Shown here: positions 28,709-37,565 of the stretch, piece by piece
Position numbering within the stretch: the first letter of the stretch is position 1
How the letters are laid out: each line of letters opens with the position of its first letter
Origin: Pedobacter cryoconitis
GTDB lineage: Bacteria > Bacteroidota > Bacteroidia > Sphingobacteriales > Sphingobacteriaceae
DNA: 64,000 nucleotides
NCBI RefSeq assembly: GCF_001590605.1
Contig: NZ_CP014504.1
Span: forward strand, 3,348,001 to 3,412,000
Direction: 5' to 3'
The notes under the pieces: model-generated
Databases searched by the model: none
Seen by the model: only the letters and a program-made list of their open reading frames with translations
Told to the model about the DNA's origin: nothing
Made by a program: the position numbers and the translations under genes

Positions 28709-29839
28709 TCACTTTTTGATCTTCAAATAATTGGAAGGCGTTGATCCAGTTACTTTCTTGAAGTGCTGATTGAATGAAGCTTTATTTTTAAAACCAGAAC
28801 GATAAGCCACCGTAAGCAGGCTTGTATTTTCATGATTTTCTTCTCCTAATAACCTAATCACTTCTTCAACGCGGTACCCGTTAATATATTGGTAAAAAGA
28901 CTTTTTTGCAAATACGTTCAACGTTTCAGATATGTAGTGCCTGCTAAAGCCCGAGAGTGCAGACAGTTTTTCCAGACTAAGGTCTTCATCTGCATATAAC
29001 TTTTTATCCTTTACAAACGATTCTATAATCCTGTAAATCTCCTGATGCTGAACATTATTTAGTAATAGTTTCCTATGAATACCGGTATTCTTCAGTTCCG
29101 GCATTAGCATAGTACCTTGAGTTTCAAATTTGGTGTTGATGGCGTAGTCGCTGCCTTCAAAAGCCAGCATCTTCATGTCCGGTTGCCATTCAGAAGGCAT
29201 AGCAACGTATTTGTAACGGATGACCAACACCGGTACCAACCCTAGCAAGGTATACAAAACGCTCCTCACGAGAAGGGTATATCCTGGGAAAGATGTACTG
29301 ACAATGATTAGCAGTATATCAGCAAATCCTACCAATATCACTAAGAAGCTAAGATTTCTGAGCAATTGCTGTTCGATTATTTTTGTTTGTTTAATCTTCT
29401 TCAAAGTCAATGCACCGAAAATAATGTGCGCACCTACAATAGGTAAAAAAACCAGTGAATTATAAAGCTGGAGTAATAAATCTGCCTTTTCAGGGTAGGT
29501 TATAAATGCAGCTACAACACAGCCATATAACGTTACACTCATAATTAAAGGAATGAATAAGAACCATAACCTTGCAGGGATAAATAGCTCGTTGCACTTC
29601 TTCTTGGCATACATATAAAGTAACGGTCCATACGATAGTTGCACAAAAGTATGCATCCTGAATATCACCGATGGGTTTTCAACACTGGTGAATATGAAGA
29701 ACTTAGTTAATAAATGCCAACCAATTGCACCGAGAAATGCGGCCAGCAGGTAATCTGACTTCTCCTTCCTGTTGTTAAGACAAAGCAATAACAAAGAAAT
29801 GATAATCTGTAGTAATCCTGCGGCAATAATATATTTCAT
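28709..29839 (-). CDS. AraC-family regulator with N-terminal membrane region
   Basis: 376 aa. The first about 220 residues hold six or seven hydrophobic segments (IIAAGLLQIIISLLLLCL, LLAAFLGAIGWHLL, LWFLFIPLIMSVTLYGCVVAAFI and others). The C-terminal about 100 residues are an AraC helix-turn-helix domain: LSLEKLSALSGFSRHYISETLNVF and VEEVIRLLG...LLTVAYRSGFKNKASFNQHFKKVTGSTPSNYLK. Such membrane-anchored AraC proteins are common in Bacteroidota. The signal and targets are unknown. It converges with the GH51 gene. Confidence 0.9.
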   Translation of the reverse strand: MKYIIAAGLLQIIISLLLLCLNNRKEKSDYLLAAFLGAIGWHLLTKFFIFTSVENPSVIFRMHTFVQLSYGPLLYMYAKKKCNELFIPARLWFLFIPLIMSVTLYGCVVAAFITYPEKADLLLQLYNSLVFLPIVGAHIIFGALTLKKIKQTKIIEQQLLRNLSFLVILVGFADILLIIVSTSFPGYTLLVRSVLYTLLGLVPVLVIRYKYVAMPSEWQPDMKMLAFEGSDYAINTKFETQGTMLMPELKNTGIHRKLLLNNVQHQEIYRIIESFVKDKKLYADEDLSLEKLSALSGFSRHYISETLNVFAKKSFYQYINGYRVEEVIRLLGEENHENTSLLTVAYRSGFKNKASFNQHFKKVTGSTPSNYLKIKK

Positions 29840-30111
29840 TATAAGCTATGATTATCAGCAAAACTAATGATACTATGTTAAGCTAAGATTCAGTATACAT
29901 TATCAGTAAATTTCAAAGCTTAAAAAATCCAACGCACAAACACTTTAACAATCTTAATATCAAATTTTTATAAGTAAATACTGTTCCAGGTTTACTTTAT
30001 GTGATTTGCCTGATTCAGGTGGTCGCACACTCCATAATAGGTGCTGACATTTGTGACATCACGATGGTCCCTTTGGCTACATCGCAATTTAAAATAACTA
30101 ACATATAAAAA

Positions 30112-32187
30112 ATGAAAAAGACATTTACCCATTGCTTGCTAACCTTTTTAATTTCGTTCTGCTATTTTCAGCTAACCTATGCGCAATCAACAAAATCTCC
30201 CCAAAAAATCATTATTATCATGATGGATGGCTTCGGTGAAGATTACTACCGTAACAGCGACATGGCCACGCTGAATAAGATGGAAAAAGAGGGACTTTTT
30301 AAAGTCGTCCCATCACTTATGCCATCTATCACCAATGTAAATAATGCAGCGATTATAACGGGGGAAACTCCGGATCAGAACGGGATAACCGGAAACGTAT
30401 TCTTAAACCCGGCTTCCGGGGTCGAAGAATACATGGAGGAATCAAAACTGGTACTTACACCTACAATATTTGAAAGAGCGAAAAACGCTGGTGTCAAATC
30501 CATCCTGTTTTCCTGTAAGACCAAGACAGTTACCTTACTGAACAAGGGAGCAGATGAAGCGATTTCCAGAGAAACAGTAACGCCAGAATGGATAAAACGG
30601 CTTGGGACGCCACCGGCTATTTACAGCAGTGAAATCAATTATTGGATGATGGATGCTGCACTCTACAGCCTCAAACATAGTCCGGAATTGGGCCTGACAT
30701 TCATACACACAACAGATTACCCGATGCACATGTGGGCACCTGAAAGTGCAGAATCTAAGCAGCATCTGCACAAAATAGACGAATATTTGGCAAAACTTAT
30801 TAAAGCTGCTCCTGATGCTGCTATTCTGATCACCGCAGATCACAACGTAAAACATAAAAACTTCTGTTGGGATCTGGAAAAAGCCCTGGCCACCTGTGGT
30901 ATTTCGATCAAAGCAGCCATATCTCCGGAAAAAGACAGGTATTTCAAACACCACCTGGGCCTCGGCGGATCAGAATATATATACCTGAATGATCAAAAAG
31001 ATTCTTCTAAGGTCAAACAAGCACTATTAGGATTCAAAGGCGTAGAAGAAGTCATTTCCAGATCGGAAGCTGTGAAAAGATTCCACCTTATGCCGGAACG
31101 CATTGGGGATCTTATGGTGTTGGCTGATAGTAGCACCGTTTTCGGTCACCTGGAAAATAGTGAATCAGATGACCTGCCCGCAAGTTACAGAAGCCACGGT
31201 TCACTATATGAGGCTCAAGTTCCTCTATTTGTTTACAATGCCCGTAAAGCACCTTCTTTATCCTATTTTTCATACAATTATAAACTGGCAAGCTGGCTTT
31301 ATCAGCCAGTCGCTCAAAAAGTAAAGGTTATACCTGTTGATCCTATGGCCACAGGCGATGGGATCAAAATGATACACGGAACGCATATCGCTTTATATAA
31401 TCCATTAAAACCTGATAAACATAAGTTGGTATTGATGATCACCGGTACAGGATCAACAGCTTACGGGGCTATTAAAATGGATAGTTGTTTTGCGGAAATG
31501 GGTTATCATGTGATCACACTTGACTATCCCAACAATATCAATAGCATTATTTGTAAGAACAGCTCAGACAGTACCTCTTTTGATCATTTCCGTGAGGAAA
31601 TTGTAACAGGACATCCTGTCAGCGTGAATACGGATGTTGATTCATTGAACAGCATCATGCATCGCTTTAAGAAATTATTACAATACCTGGCGGCGAATGA
31701 CGCGGACGGTAAATGGAGTGAATATCTGGAAGGTGGAGACCCTGCCTGGGGGCGTATTATTTTGGCCGGCCATTCACAGGGTTCCGGAAATGCGGGCTTT
31801 TTAGGCAAGCTTGTACCGGCTGACAGAGTCTTGCTTTTTGCTGGCCCACAAGATTACCTGGCCAAATTTAACAAGCCAGCAGGATGGCTTTCTGCTAAAG
31901 GTAAAACGACGCCATCCCGCTATTTTTCTTTCCTGAACCAACAAGATCCGTTTAACGTTAACAAACAGATTGCGAATGACATGAAATTAATGCGAATGGA
32001 TAAGGCTGATACGCTTCACGTCTGGCCTGGAAAACCTGTACGTGGTCATCAACACATATTAATAACCGACACTCCCACCCCTGATGGGACACAGGGAGCC
32101 CACTCATCTGTCCTCGATCCACAGTATGTGAATGTTTGGGAATATATGCTGACTGCCGGAACTGATGAGAAGCCAGCAAAAAATTAA
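30112..32187 (+). CDS. Alkaline-phosphatase-superfamily phosphodiesterase fused to an alpha/beta hydrolase
   Basis: 691 aa with a signal peptide (TFLISFCYFQLTYAQS). Residues about 33-400 are an alkaline-phosphatase/nucleotide-pyrophosphatase-fold domain close to phosphonoacetate hydrolases. The metal site begins IIIIMMDGFGED, the nucleophile Thr/Ser region is SLMPSITNVNNAAIITGETPDQNGITGN, and further ligands lie in HTTDYPMHMW, ITADHNVKHK and SYRSHGSLYEAQVPL. From about 425 a separate alpha/beta hydrolase follows: LVLMITGTGSTAYG, nucleophile Ser in LAGHSQGSGNAG (about 550) and later acidic/His positions. Each half is a known family; the fusion is uncommon to my knowledge. The substrate is unknown. 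The stop codon lies in the left arm of the palindrome at 32182-32266. Confidence 0.82.
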   Translation: MKKTFTHCLLTFLISFCYFQLTYAQSTKSPQKIIIIMMDGFGEDYYRNSDMATLNKMEKEGLFKVVPSLMPSITNVNNAAIITGETPDQNGITGNVFLNPASGVEEYMEESKLVLTPTIFERAKNAGVKSILFSCKTKTVTLLNKGADEAISRETVTPEWIKRLGTPPAIYSSEINYWMMDAALYSLKHSPELGLTFIHTTDYPMHMWAPESAESKQHLHKIDEYLAKLIKAAPDAAILITADHNVKHKNFCWDLEKALATCGISIKAAISPEKDRYFKHHLGLGGSEYIYLNDQKDSSKVKQALLGFKGVEEVISRSEAVKRFHLMPERIGDLMVLADSSTVFGHLENSESDDLPASYRSHGSLYEAQVPLFVYNARKAPSLSYFSYNYKLASWLYQPVAQKVKVIPVDPMATGDGIKMIHGTHIALYNPLKPDKHKLVLMITGTGSTAYGAIKMDSCFAEMGYHVITLDYPNNINSIICKNSSDSTSFDHFREEIVTGHPVSVNTDVDSLNSIMHRFKKLLQYLAANDADGKWSEYLEGGDPAWGRIILAGHSQGSGNAGFLGKLVPADRVLLFAGPQDYLAKFNKPAGWLSAKGKTTPSRYFSFLNQQDPFNVNKQIANDMKLMRMDKADTLHVWPGKPVRGHQHILITDTPTPDGTQGAHSSVLDPQYVNVWEYMLTAGTDEKPAKN

Positions 32188-32266
32188 AATGATGTCTCTG
32201 AGCGCACCTGGCGTCAATCGCTACATAAGCGATTGATGCAGCGCTCGAGGACAATTCATTTTAATT
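32182..32266. repeat. 85-bp near-perfect palindrome at the 3' end of the hydrolase fusion gene
   Basis: The outer arms AATTAAAATGA (32182-32192) and TCATTTTAATT (32256-32266) are perfect complements. Next come TGTCTCTGAGCGC (32193-32205) and GCGCTCGAGGACA (32241-32253) with two mismatches, and an inner stem TCAATCGCT (32214-32222) / AGCGATTGA (32228-32236) around a five-base loop. The left arm includes the TAA stop of the upstream gene. It could fold as a very long RNA hairpin ending transcripts from the left and from the convergent methyltransferase gene, or be a small mobile palindromic element. Confidence 0.7.
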
Positions 32267-32327
32267 CTTAAATAAGCTTCCAAGCATTTTATATAAAACA
32301 GCCCTCACTGCATTTTTACCTTTTCTC

Positions 32328-32987
32328 TTACTTCCTTCCAACTACATTTACAAAAGGCCTAACGATCCCTTTGACATTCTGACCAGTGATCTCTTCGGTC
32401 ATTTGTTTCACTTCAACAGCTACGAAACCTGCTTTGCTGAAAAACGTTTTCACTTCATTAGTATCGTAAAAAGTAAAATCAGAGCGTGTCCAGGGCAGCT
32501 CTATTCCGATATTTTTTTCCATAAAGGCCAGGCTAAGTTTTCCTCCAGGTCGTAACACACGATATATTTCCTTTAAATGGGCTACAGGGTCTTTCCAGAA
32601 ATAAATGGTATTTACCGTAAAGCAACCATCAAAGAAATTGTTTCCTATAGCTAATGTACCGTCTTCTTTTGCCAGACTAAATTGGGCAGTACCTTCATTT
32701 ATTTTTAATGCGGGGGCCGACATGGCCCCGAGTACCACTGTCTCAGAAATATTGTTCCCATAATAACCAATCCCTATCACTTTTTGAAAAAGAAACGGAA
32801 GGTATTCCCTGCTTTTAAAGCCAATCTCTAACACCAAAGAATGGTCGGCCAATTTCAGCTGATCCACAGTTTTGGAAATCATGGTACGGCAAAAAGGTGA
32901 AACTTCACGCTCTACTTTTTTGCCTGGTCTGTCATCAGGACGACGTGCCTGCTTACTTGTTTCTTTAAAATATATCTGCTCTTCCAT
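32328..32987 (-). CDS. Class I SAM-dependent methyltransferase
   Basis: 219 aa, no signal peptide. Motif I is LVLEIGFKSREYLPFLF (about 58-75); the usual glycine-rich GxGxG is changed to GFKSRE. Post-motif II FDGCFTVNTIYFWKDPVAHLKEIYRVLRPGGKLSLAFME is the Methyltransf_11 pattern (about 120-160). The N-terminal about 40 residues are charged. The substrate is unknown; UbiE/small-molecule type is likely. It is divergent from the AraC regulator at 33180 with a 192-base gap, which suggests that the regulator controls it. Confidence 0.82.
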   Translation of the reverse strand: MEEQIYFKETSKQARRPDDRPGKKVEREVSPFCRTMISKTVDQLKLADHSLVLEIGFKSREYLPFLFQKVIGIGYYGNNISETVVLGAMSAPALKINEGTAQFSLAKEDGTLAIGNNFFDGCFTVNTIYFWKDPVAHLKEIYRVLRPGGKLSLAFMEKNIGIELPWTRSDFTFYDTNEVKTFFSKAGFVAVEVKQMTEEITGQNVKGIVRPFVNVVGRK

Positions 32988-33179
32988 GTTTTGCTTTCTA
33001 AAATCTCTTTCCAGATAAATTCTATCAATGGTCTCAATTTCCCTTGAGCTTATTTAATCCGCAAAAGTGAGAAATAGCTACTCCGGAGATTTACACAAAA
33101 CGGATTTTCTTTTACAAGAAAATGTAATTTTTGAAAATCTTTATAGAAAACATCCATTTTTTTTATCATTATTGCCTCT

Positions 33180-34172
33180 ATGGCAATTAATGTTGGTAAG
33201 GATTACGGGGCCTTGAAAAAGGTAGGTGGGAATTTTGAGCCTTTTTCTAATCAGGGGCAATTTGTTAAAGAAAGCAGAGACAGATACCATTTTTCTTTTA
33301 GTGATGCTGAACTCTGGCAACTCAAAACTCCGGATTTTTATATCGTATACGGCGACATTTCATTCAAACAGCGTCAAATCTATTTCAGGCCGACTAACGA
33401 TCTGCCGGATATGGTTAAATTGCGCTTCACCTTATCTGGTAATGGAACCATATATAATGCAGTAAACAAGCAGCACTATATCTTTAGTTCCAATCAGCAA
33501 AACATCATTTACATGCCACAACTGGATGGTACAGGTGAATATGATACGCACAGTAATTACCGCTTCTTTGAGGTCCATTTTGCGAAGGACAAATTTCTAC
33601 AACTCGCAGAAAATTCTACCAGGGCGCTGCAGGTTTTAGCTGACCATCTGGATGCCGGACGTTATTCACAAATGGCCGAACAGAACCTGCCGATCTCCTG
33701 GGCTATGCAAAATTGTATGCAGGAAATCCTCAATTGTACTTATACAGAAGGACTACGACTCTTATTTATCGAATCAAAATGTACAGAATTGCTTGTGCTT
33801 CAGGCCGAGGCTTTTGAAAGTGATGTTTTAAAAAATGAAAATTCGCCCCCACAATCTGCATACGATAAAGATTGTATTTATCATGCCAGAGATTACCTGA
33901 TTCAGAACATCCAGCAACCACCCTCTATTGCACAACTGGCAAAAGTATCCGGCATTAATGAATTTAAGTTAAAAAAAGGATTTAAGGGCTTGTTTGACAA
34001 AAGCATATTTGGTTACTTAAGTGACCACAAACTCAACTACGCTAAGCAGCTGCTGCTAGAGGGCATACCTATAAAGGCTGTAGCTTTTCAATTGGGTTAT
34101 TCTTCCGTTCAGCATTTCAGCAATGCATTCAGGAAGAAATTTGCTGTCCCGCCGGGGAAAGTAAGGGTGTAA
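33180..34172 (+). CDS. AraC-family transcriptional regulator
   Basis: 330 aa, soluble. The N-terminal about 220 residues form a sensor region of PchR-like type (IYFRPTNDLPDMVKLRFTLSGNGTIYN, QNIIYMPQLDGTGEYDTHSNYRFFEVHF). The C-terminal AraC domain has ARDYLIQNIQQPPSIAQLAKVSGINEFKLKKGFKGLF and GIPIKAVAFQLGYSSVQHFSNAFRKKFAVPPGKVR. PchR-type regulators often sense small molecules, including siderophores. The divergent methyltransferase gene is the most likely target. Confidence 0.9.
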   Translation: MAINVGKDYGALKKVGGNFEPFSNQGQFVKESRDRYHFSFSDAELWQLKTPDFYIVYGDISFKQRQIYFRPTNDLPDMVKLRFTLSGNGTIYNAVNKQHYIFSSNQQNIIYMPQLDGTGEYDTHSNYRFFEVHFAKDKFLQLAENSTRALQVLADHLDAGRYSQMAEQNLPISWAMQNCMQEILNCTYTEGLRLLFIESKCTELLVLQAEAFESDVLKNENSPPQSAYDKDCIYHARDYLIQNIQQPPSIAQLAKVSGINEFKLKKGFKGLFDKSIFGYLSDHKLNYAKQLLLEGIPIKAVAFQLGYSSVQHFSNAFRKKFAVPPGKVRV

Positions 34173-34242
34173 AATTCATGTTCCCTTTAGCCCCATTAAC
34201 CTTCATATGGGCCGTATTTACATTTTGAGGGTTTTGCATAAT

Positions 34243-34665
34243 TTAGAAGAAGATATCAATGTAATCTGTAGTTTCGCCATCACAGTTAAGCATCTGCTGT
34301 AGCCGCCAGTATTTTCTGGTGCCGGTTGCCTTGAAGATAGAAAGACCGGTTCGTTCACAAGGCCGTCCGCCATTAATCGTATTAATTTTAGATAGGATCC
34401 TACCGTTAAACTTCAGCGTATATCCTTTGTCGAGAAATGTACCTTTGATAGTTACATATTCCTTGGTAGCCGGGTCTGTTTGCCCACCTTCAATGCTGTA
34501 TTCGTCTTCACCGAGTGATTTGATGCTAACACTTCCCGGGCTGGCCTTATTGAAGCTGATCCACTGAATAGTAAAGACATGCGAGCCTGTGTGCAAAGTC
34601 TTCGCATGGGACCGGGTCTGCGTTGCAAAAAGGAAGGTTAAAGCAATGAGCAAAATGTATTTCAT
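34243..34665 (-). CDS. Small secreted protein of unknown function
   Basis: 140 aa. A clear signal peptide (MKYILLIALTFLFATQTRSHA) is followed by a beta-rich domain (VFTIQWISFNKASPGSVSIKSL, DEYSIEGGQTD, VTIKGTFLDKGYTLKFNGRIL). Two cysteines (in GGRPCERTG and QMLNCDGE) could form a disulfide. I do not recognise a family. It is flanked by a convergent AraC gene and a separate lipoprotein gene, so context gives no role. Confidence 0.7.
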   Translation of the reverse strand: MKYILLIALTFLFATQTRSHAKTLHTGSHVFTIQWISFNKASPGSVSIKSLGEDEYSIEGGQTDPATKEYVTIKGTFLDKGYTLKFNGRILSKINTINGGRPCERTGLSIFKATGTRKYWRLQQMLNCDGETTDYIDIFF

Positions 34666-34798
34666 AATTAATTAATCTTAAGCAGTCAGCCTGCCATAAC
34701 GGGCGGGGTAATAACTTTTTACGCTGTTATAAAGTTAGTGGTGGCAGGAGGTTGTGCACTTGCTGTGTTGTCAGTAATGGAAATAACCGGTAATAAGC

Positions 34799-35854
34799 CT
34801 ATTTTTTTACCACCATAATCTTTCTGATCAGTGCATCTTTCATTCCATTGGTAAGCGATACCGCTGTCCCGTTTTTCCAATACGTCGCCTTTGAACTGCT
34901 GTTCGGTGAAGCCATATATCCCGCAACATAAATGTCATTGTCCAATATAGCAATACTTAGTGCTTCAGCACTTTCAGAGACACTGGTAAGGGTGACGGCA
35001 TTCCCGTTTTTCCAGTATTTCGCTGCAATTTCCTTGCCGCCGGCAGCAGGTCCCGATCCTGCGATATAGACATCCGTTCCTGAAATGGCAATAGCACTCC
35101 CCCGCGAATTCTGGGTACCATCTGAAATCACCTGTGGATTCCCAGAATTCTTTGAATAACTGGTTTGAAGATTGCCACTGCTGTTATACGATGCGGACCA
35201 TGCCATATAAATTTCATTTCCGGCAGTAGTGATTGCCTGGTCCGCGGCATAGGTGCTTTGATCACTTAAATCAGTAAGTATTCCATTCTTCCAGTAGCAT
35301 GTTAAAGGGGTAATTCCATCCGGGCTTCGCTCACCGATGACATAAATGTCATTTCCTGCAATGGCCATACTGCTTGCTATAGCGTTAACAGATCCATCAG
35401 TCAATGAAATAGCGGTGCCGTTCTTCCAATACCTTGCTGTCCACTTTGCGGTTCCGCCCATGGATTGCTGTCCGGCTATGTAAATATCATTTCCCTGTAT
35501 GATGATGTCATTGGCCATGGCATCGGAAGTACCGTCTGTAAGATCAGTGGCCACCCCGTTTTTCCAGTATTTTGCTATGTACTTACCATTACCGTTTATT
35601 TCGTAACCGGCTACATAAATATCATTTCCAAGCATTGCTATGCCTTTGGCATCAGAACCCCCGGTTCCTTTACCAAGGGTAACAGCAGCACCATTTTTCC
35701 AGTAGGTTGCTACATATCCATCGCGTCCTGCAGCATACACATCCTTATCCGGCTGAGGGACAGGCTTATCATCCTGTTTTTTACTGCAGGCTGCAAAAAG
35801 AACGGGCAGCACTAAAACCGCGAAATAATAATGGAATAGATTTCTTTTTTTCAT
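34799..35854 (-). CDS. Lipoprotein built of seven about 45-residue repeats, propeller-like
   Basis: 351 aa from the ATG at 35854, chosen because it puts the lipoprotein signal MKKRNLFHYYFAVLVLPVLF-AACSKK at the N-terminus; the frame continues upstream to 35890 without a signal. After the Cys, seven repeats follow the pattern NDIYVAG...(A)KYWKNG.AV.LTDG...A..I.I.G. Repeat 5 is the most diverged (NEIYMAWSAS...SYSKNSGN). Seven repeats of this size fit a seven-bladed beta-propeller. The probable place is the outer membrane or periplasm. The ligand or partner is unknown. Confidence 0.82.
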   Translation of the reverse strand: MKKRNLFHYYFAVLVLPVLFAACSKKQDDKPVPQPDKDVYAAGRDGYVATYWKNGAAVTLGKGTGGSDAKGIAMLGNDIYVAGYEINGNGKYIAKYWKNGVATDLTDGTSDAMANDIIIQGNDIYIAGQQSMGGTAKWTARYWKNGTAISLTDGSVNAIASSMAIAGNDIYVIGERSPDGITPLTCYWKNGILTDLSDQSTYAADQAITTAGNEIYMAWSASYNSSGNLQTSYSKNSGNPQVISDGTQNSRGSAIAISGTDVYIAGSGPAAGGKEIAAKYWKNGNAVTLTSVSESAEALSIAILDNDIYVAGYMASPNSSSKATYWKNGTAVSLTNGMKDALIRKIMVVKK

Positions 35855-35955
35855 GTTGATAATTGACAAGTTGATGCAAGGCATGGCCATGCAAAGTTAT
35901 CTGCATAATAATCGTTCCAAAACATACGGGTATCTCATTGTATTTGTTTATGGGA

Positions 35956-36440
35956 TTATTTTTTACCGTATTCTTCATCTGTGACTTTCTGCAACCAGGT
36001 TACAATTCCCTTTTCTGTATTGGGAAGGATGTAAATCTGCAGCATTCCTGTATCTGGACTTGCCCCATGCCAGTGTTCTACATTGGCCGGACATTTTACA
36101 ATATCCCCCTTTTTAAGGATCTGCTTTGGTTGACATTTGATCTGGTGGTATCCCGCACCATCGGTGATGATCAGGATCTGGCCCGCAGGATGTTTGTGCC
36201 AGTTGCTTCTTGCTCCGGGCTCGAAATATACGTTACCGACAACAGTGTTGTAAACCGAATCATTTTCTACCAGGCCTACATTCCAGACCTTCCCTGTGAA
36301 ATTTTCAGCTGATCCAAGTGTGCCTTTCGGAAAAAATAAAATTTGGCTTGTTCTGATCCGCCTTTTTAATATTCTGGCCGCTCCCAGTGATACTGAACAG
36401 CATCAATGTAGCAATTGCGATTATTGTTAATACTTTCATA
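35956..36440 (-). pseudogene. Frameshifted secreted cupin protein
   Basis: The gene starts at ATG 36440 with a signal peptide (MKVLTIIAIATLMLFSITGS) and reads to DQNKPNFIFS. There one extra base in a run of six A (plus strand 36331-36336) throws it into a stop after HTWIS. In the next frame the protein continues as GSAENFTGKVWNVGLVENDS and a cupin domain: [28 protein letters not shown] and IVKCPANVEHWHGASPDTGM, with the metal-binding His/Glu set intact, ending GKK at 35956. So one homopolymer slip separates the signal peptide from an otherwise complete cupin. A sequencing error or phase variation is possible. Confidence 0.75.
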
Positions 36441-36677
36441 AGTTTTGATATTGGGTCTGACTATTTCCCTTTCAGGTGTTTGGTAAAAAAAAGCCTCCAG
36501 CTTGTCAAATGGGATCAGGCCGGCCTTATCGTAAAGATCAACATGCCCGGCATTTGGAACAATAACCAGTTCTTTTGGTTGCCCTGCACGTTTATATGCG
36601 TCCTCGCTGAATTCCCTTGAGTGGGCCTTATCTCCCGTTATGAACAATATCGGACGGGGTGAAATGGTTTCTGTCAT
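36366..36677 (-). pseudogene. C-terminal fragment of a YcjY-like alpha/beta hydrolase
   Basis: 103 codons. ISPRPILFITGDKAHSREFS followed by EDAYKRAGQPKELVIVPNAGHVDLYDK is the typical C-terminal third of dienelactone-hydrolase/YcjY-type alpha/beta hydrolases, including the acidic residue region and the catalytic His (AGHVDLYD). The nucleophile-elbow Ser part is missing upstream, where the frame does not continue as hydrolase. The end runs past the usual C-terminus into the start of the cupin gene. It is a truncated relic. Confidence 0.65.
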
Positions 36678-36918
36678 TGAACGGATAAAAGTTATTGAAC
36701 TTGGTATTACTGCTGAGTATAGGATGGCCCACGAGGAAAGATCCTGATTTTTCCAGGCTTGCTACTTTTACGAAAGTTCTCTGAGGCCTTTCGGTTTCCA
36801 TTGTTTGTTTCCTTTTGCCCGGTACAGAACTTTTGAAACAACTTGTACGCCAAACTGCCGCTTTAAAAATGAAATCGCCCAGGATTCCCTTTGAAAATTT
36901 ACCTGTTAAACTTCCCAT
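36628..36918 (-). CDS. Short ORF upstream of the hydrolase fragment, possibly a truncated DUF6266-like gene
   Basis: From an in-frame ATG at 36918 the reading frame starts MGSLTGKFSKGILGDFIFKA. This weakly recalls the glycine-rich N-termini of DUF6266-type proteins of Bacteroidota. The C-terminal part (STPSDIVHNG-like end) overlaps the hydrolase fragment in another frame and has no family features, so the gene, if real, was probably cut short by the same rearrangement. I give this as a suggestion only. Confidence 0.25.
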   Translation of the reverse strand: MGSLTGKFSKGILGDFIFKAAVWRTSCFKSSVPGKRKQTMETERPQRTFVKVASLEKSGSFLVGHPILSSNTKFNNFYPFNDRNHFTPSDIVHNGR

Positions 36919-36984
36919 AATAAATAAATGCCTTTCCACCAATGTAAGCCATTAGCGTTAAAGATTATCCTGATGCGTAAAAAA

Positions 36985-37030
36985 TGTCCGTAATTGTCCG
37001 CAGCGGTCTGCAATTGTCCGCAGTTGTCCG
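36985..37030. repeat. 10-bp tandem repeat, about 4.5 units
   Basis: Units TGTCCGTAAT, TGTCCGCAGC, GGTCTGCAAT, TGTCCGCAGT and TGTCCG follow one another without gaps. The consensus is TGTCCGCAnT. The array is more GC-rich than its surroundings and lies just upstream of the short ORF starting at 36918. Confidence 0.8.
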
Positions 37031-37136
37031 TGCGTTAGTCCAATGGAAAATTATAATTTCATTAATCTTCAACTAGTTATGGTTTGGTTGTGCCTGAGTG
37101 GTGGTCGGGGTGACACCAGGTTGTAAACGGGCTGTA

Positions 37137-37192
37137 AGCATGGCAGGTCTAAGTCATTTCAACTAGTTGTTTTGACTTGGACTTGCCATGCT
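37137..37192. repeat. 56-bp imperfect palindrome
   Basis: Left arm AGCATGGCAGGTCTAAGTCA (37137-37156) pairs with the right arm ending TTGCCATGCT at 37192 with few mismatches. The middle CAACTAGTTG is itself palindromic. No coding or T-run context suggests a terminator, so a small mobile or structural element is more likely. Confidence 0.75.
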
Positions 37193-37225
37193 CTCGCGTT
37201 ACTTTAGCACTGCTCTTACCCTAAC

Positions 37226-37280
37226 GAGTACCCGACCAGTACTCGGACAGTATCCGGGCAGTATCCGGGCAGTATCCGGC
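37226..37280. repeat. 11-bp tandem repeat, five units
   Basis: Units GAGTACCCGAC, CAGTACTCGGA, CAGTATCCGGG, CAGTATCCGGG and CAGTATCCGGC. Units 3-5 are nearly identical and units 1-2 diverged. It lies 33 bases from the palindrome at 37137-37192 and differs in sequence from the 10-bp array, though both contain the TCCG core. Confidence 0.8.
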
Positions 37281-37524
37281 CGATATAGCTTTATTAGTTA
37301 GCTATTTTGAATTTATTTACGAACAGCCCGGCCTTGTTTCGGCTGAGTCATTCCCATGCAAATGGAAAGCTTTCAGCGCAAATTCCAGAGGCATAAGAGC
37401 ATCCGTGACAGCAAAGACTTTCTATTGAGCGTATCAAAAATTTATGCTTAAAAAAGAGACTGCTCCACAAGTTTATGACTTGATCCCAGTTATCTGCATG
37501 ATTTACAGCAACTTATAGGGCAAG

Positions 37525-37560
37525 AAAAAGCCGCTCCTTTTATCAAGAAACGGCTTTTTT
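37525..37560. terminator. Bidirectional hairpin terminator beside the tRNA relic
   Basis: AAAAAGCCGCTCCTT (37526-37540) pairs with AAGAAACGGCTTTTTT (37545-37560) apart from a small internal mismatch, giving a GC-rich stem with T-runs on both strands. On the minus strand it lies just after the 3' end of the tRNA-like fragment at 37566, which fits the terminator of a former tRNA gene. Confidence 0.7.
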
Positions 37561-37565
37561 AATTA

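Noticed and set aside
37226..37280. CRISPR array
   Set aside because: Units are 11 bases without spacers and no cas genes are near; it is a plain tandem repeat.
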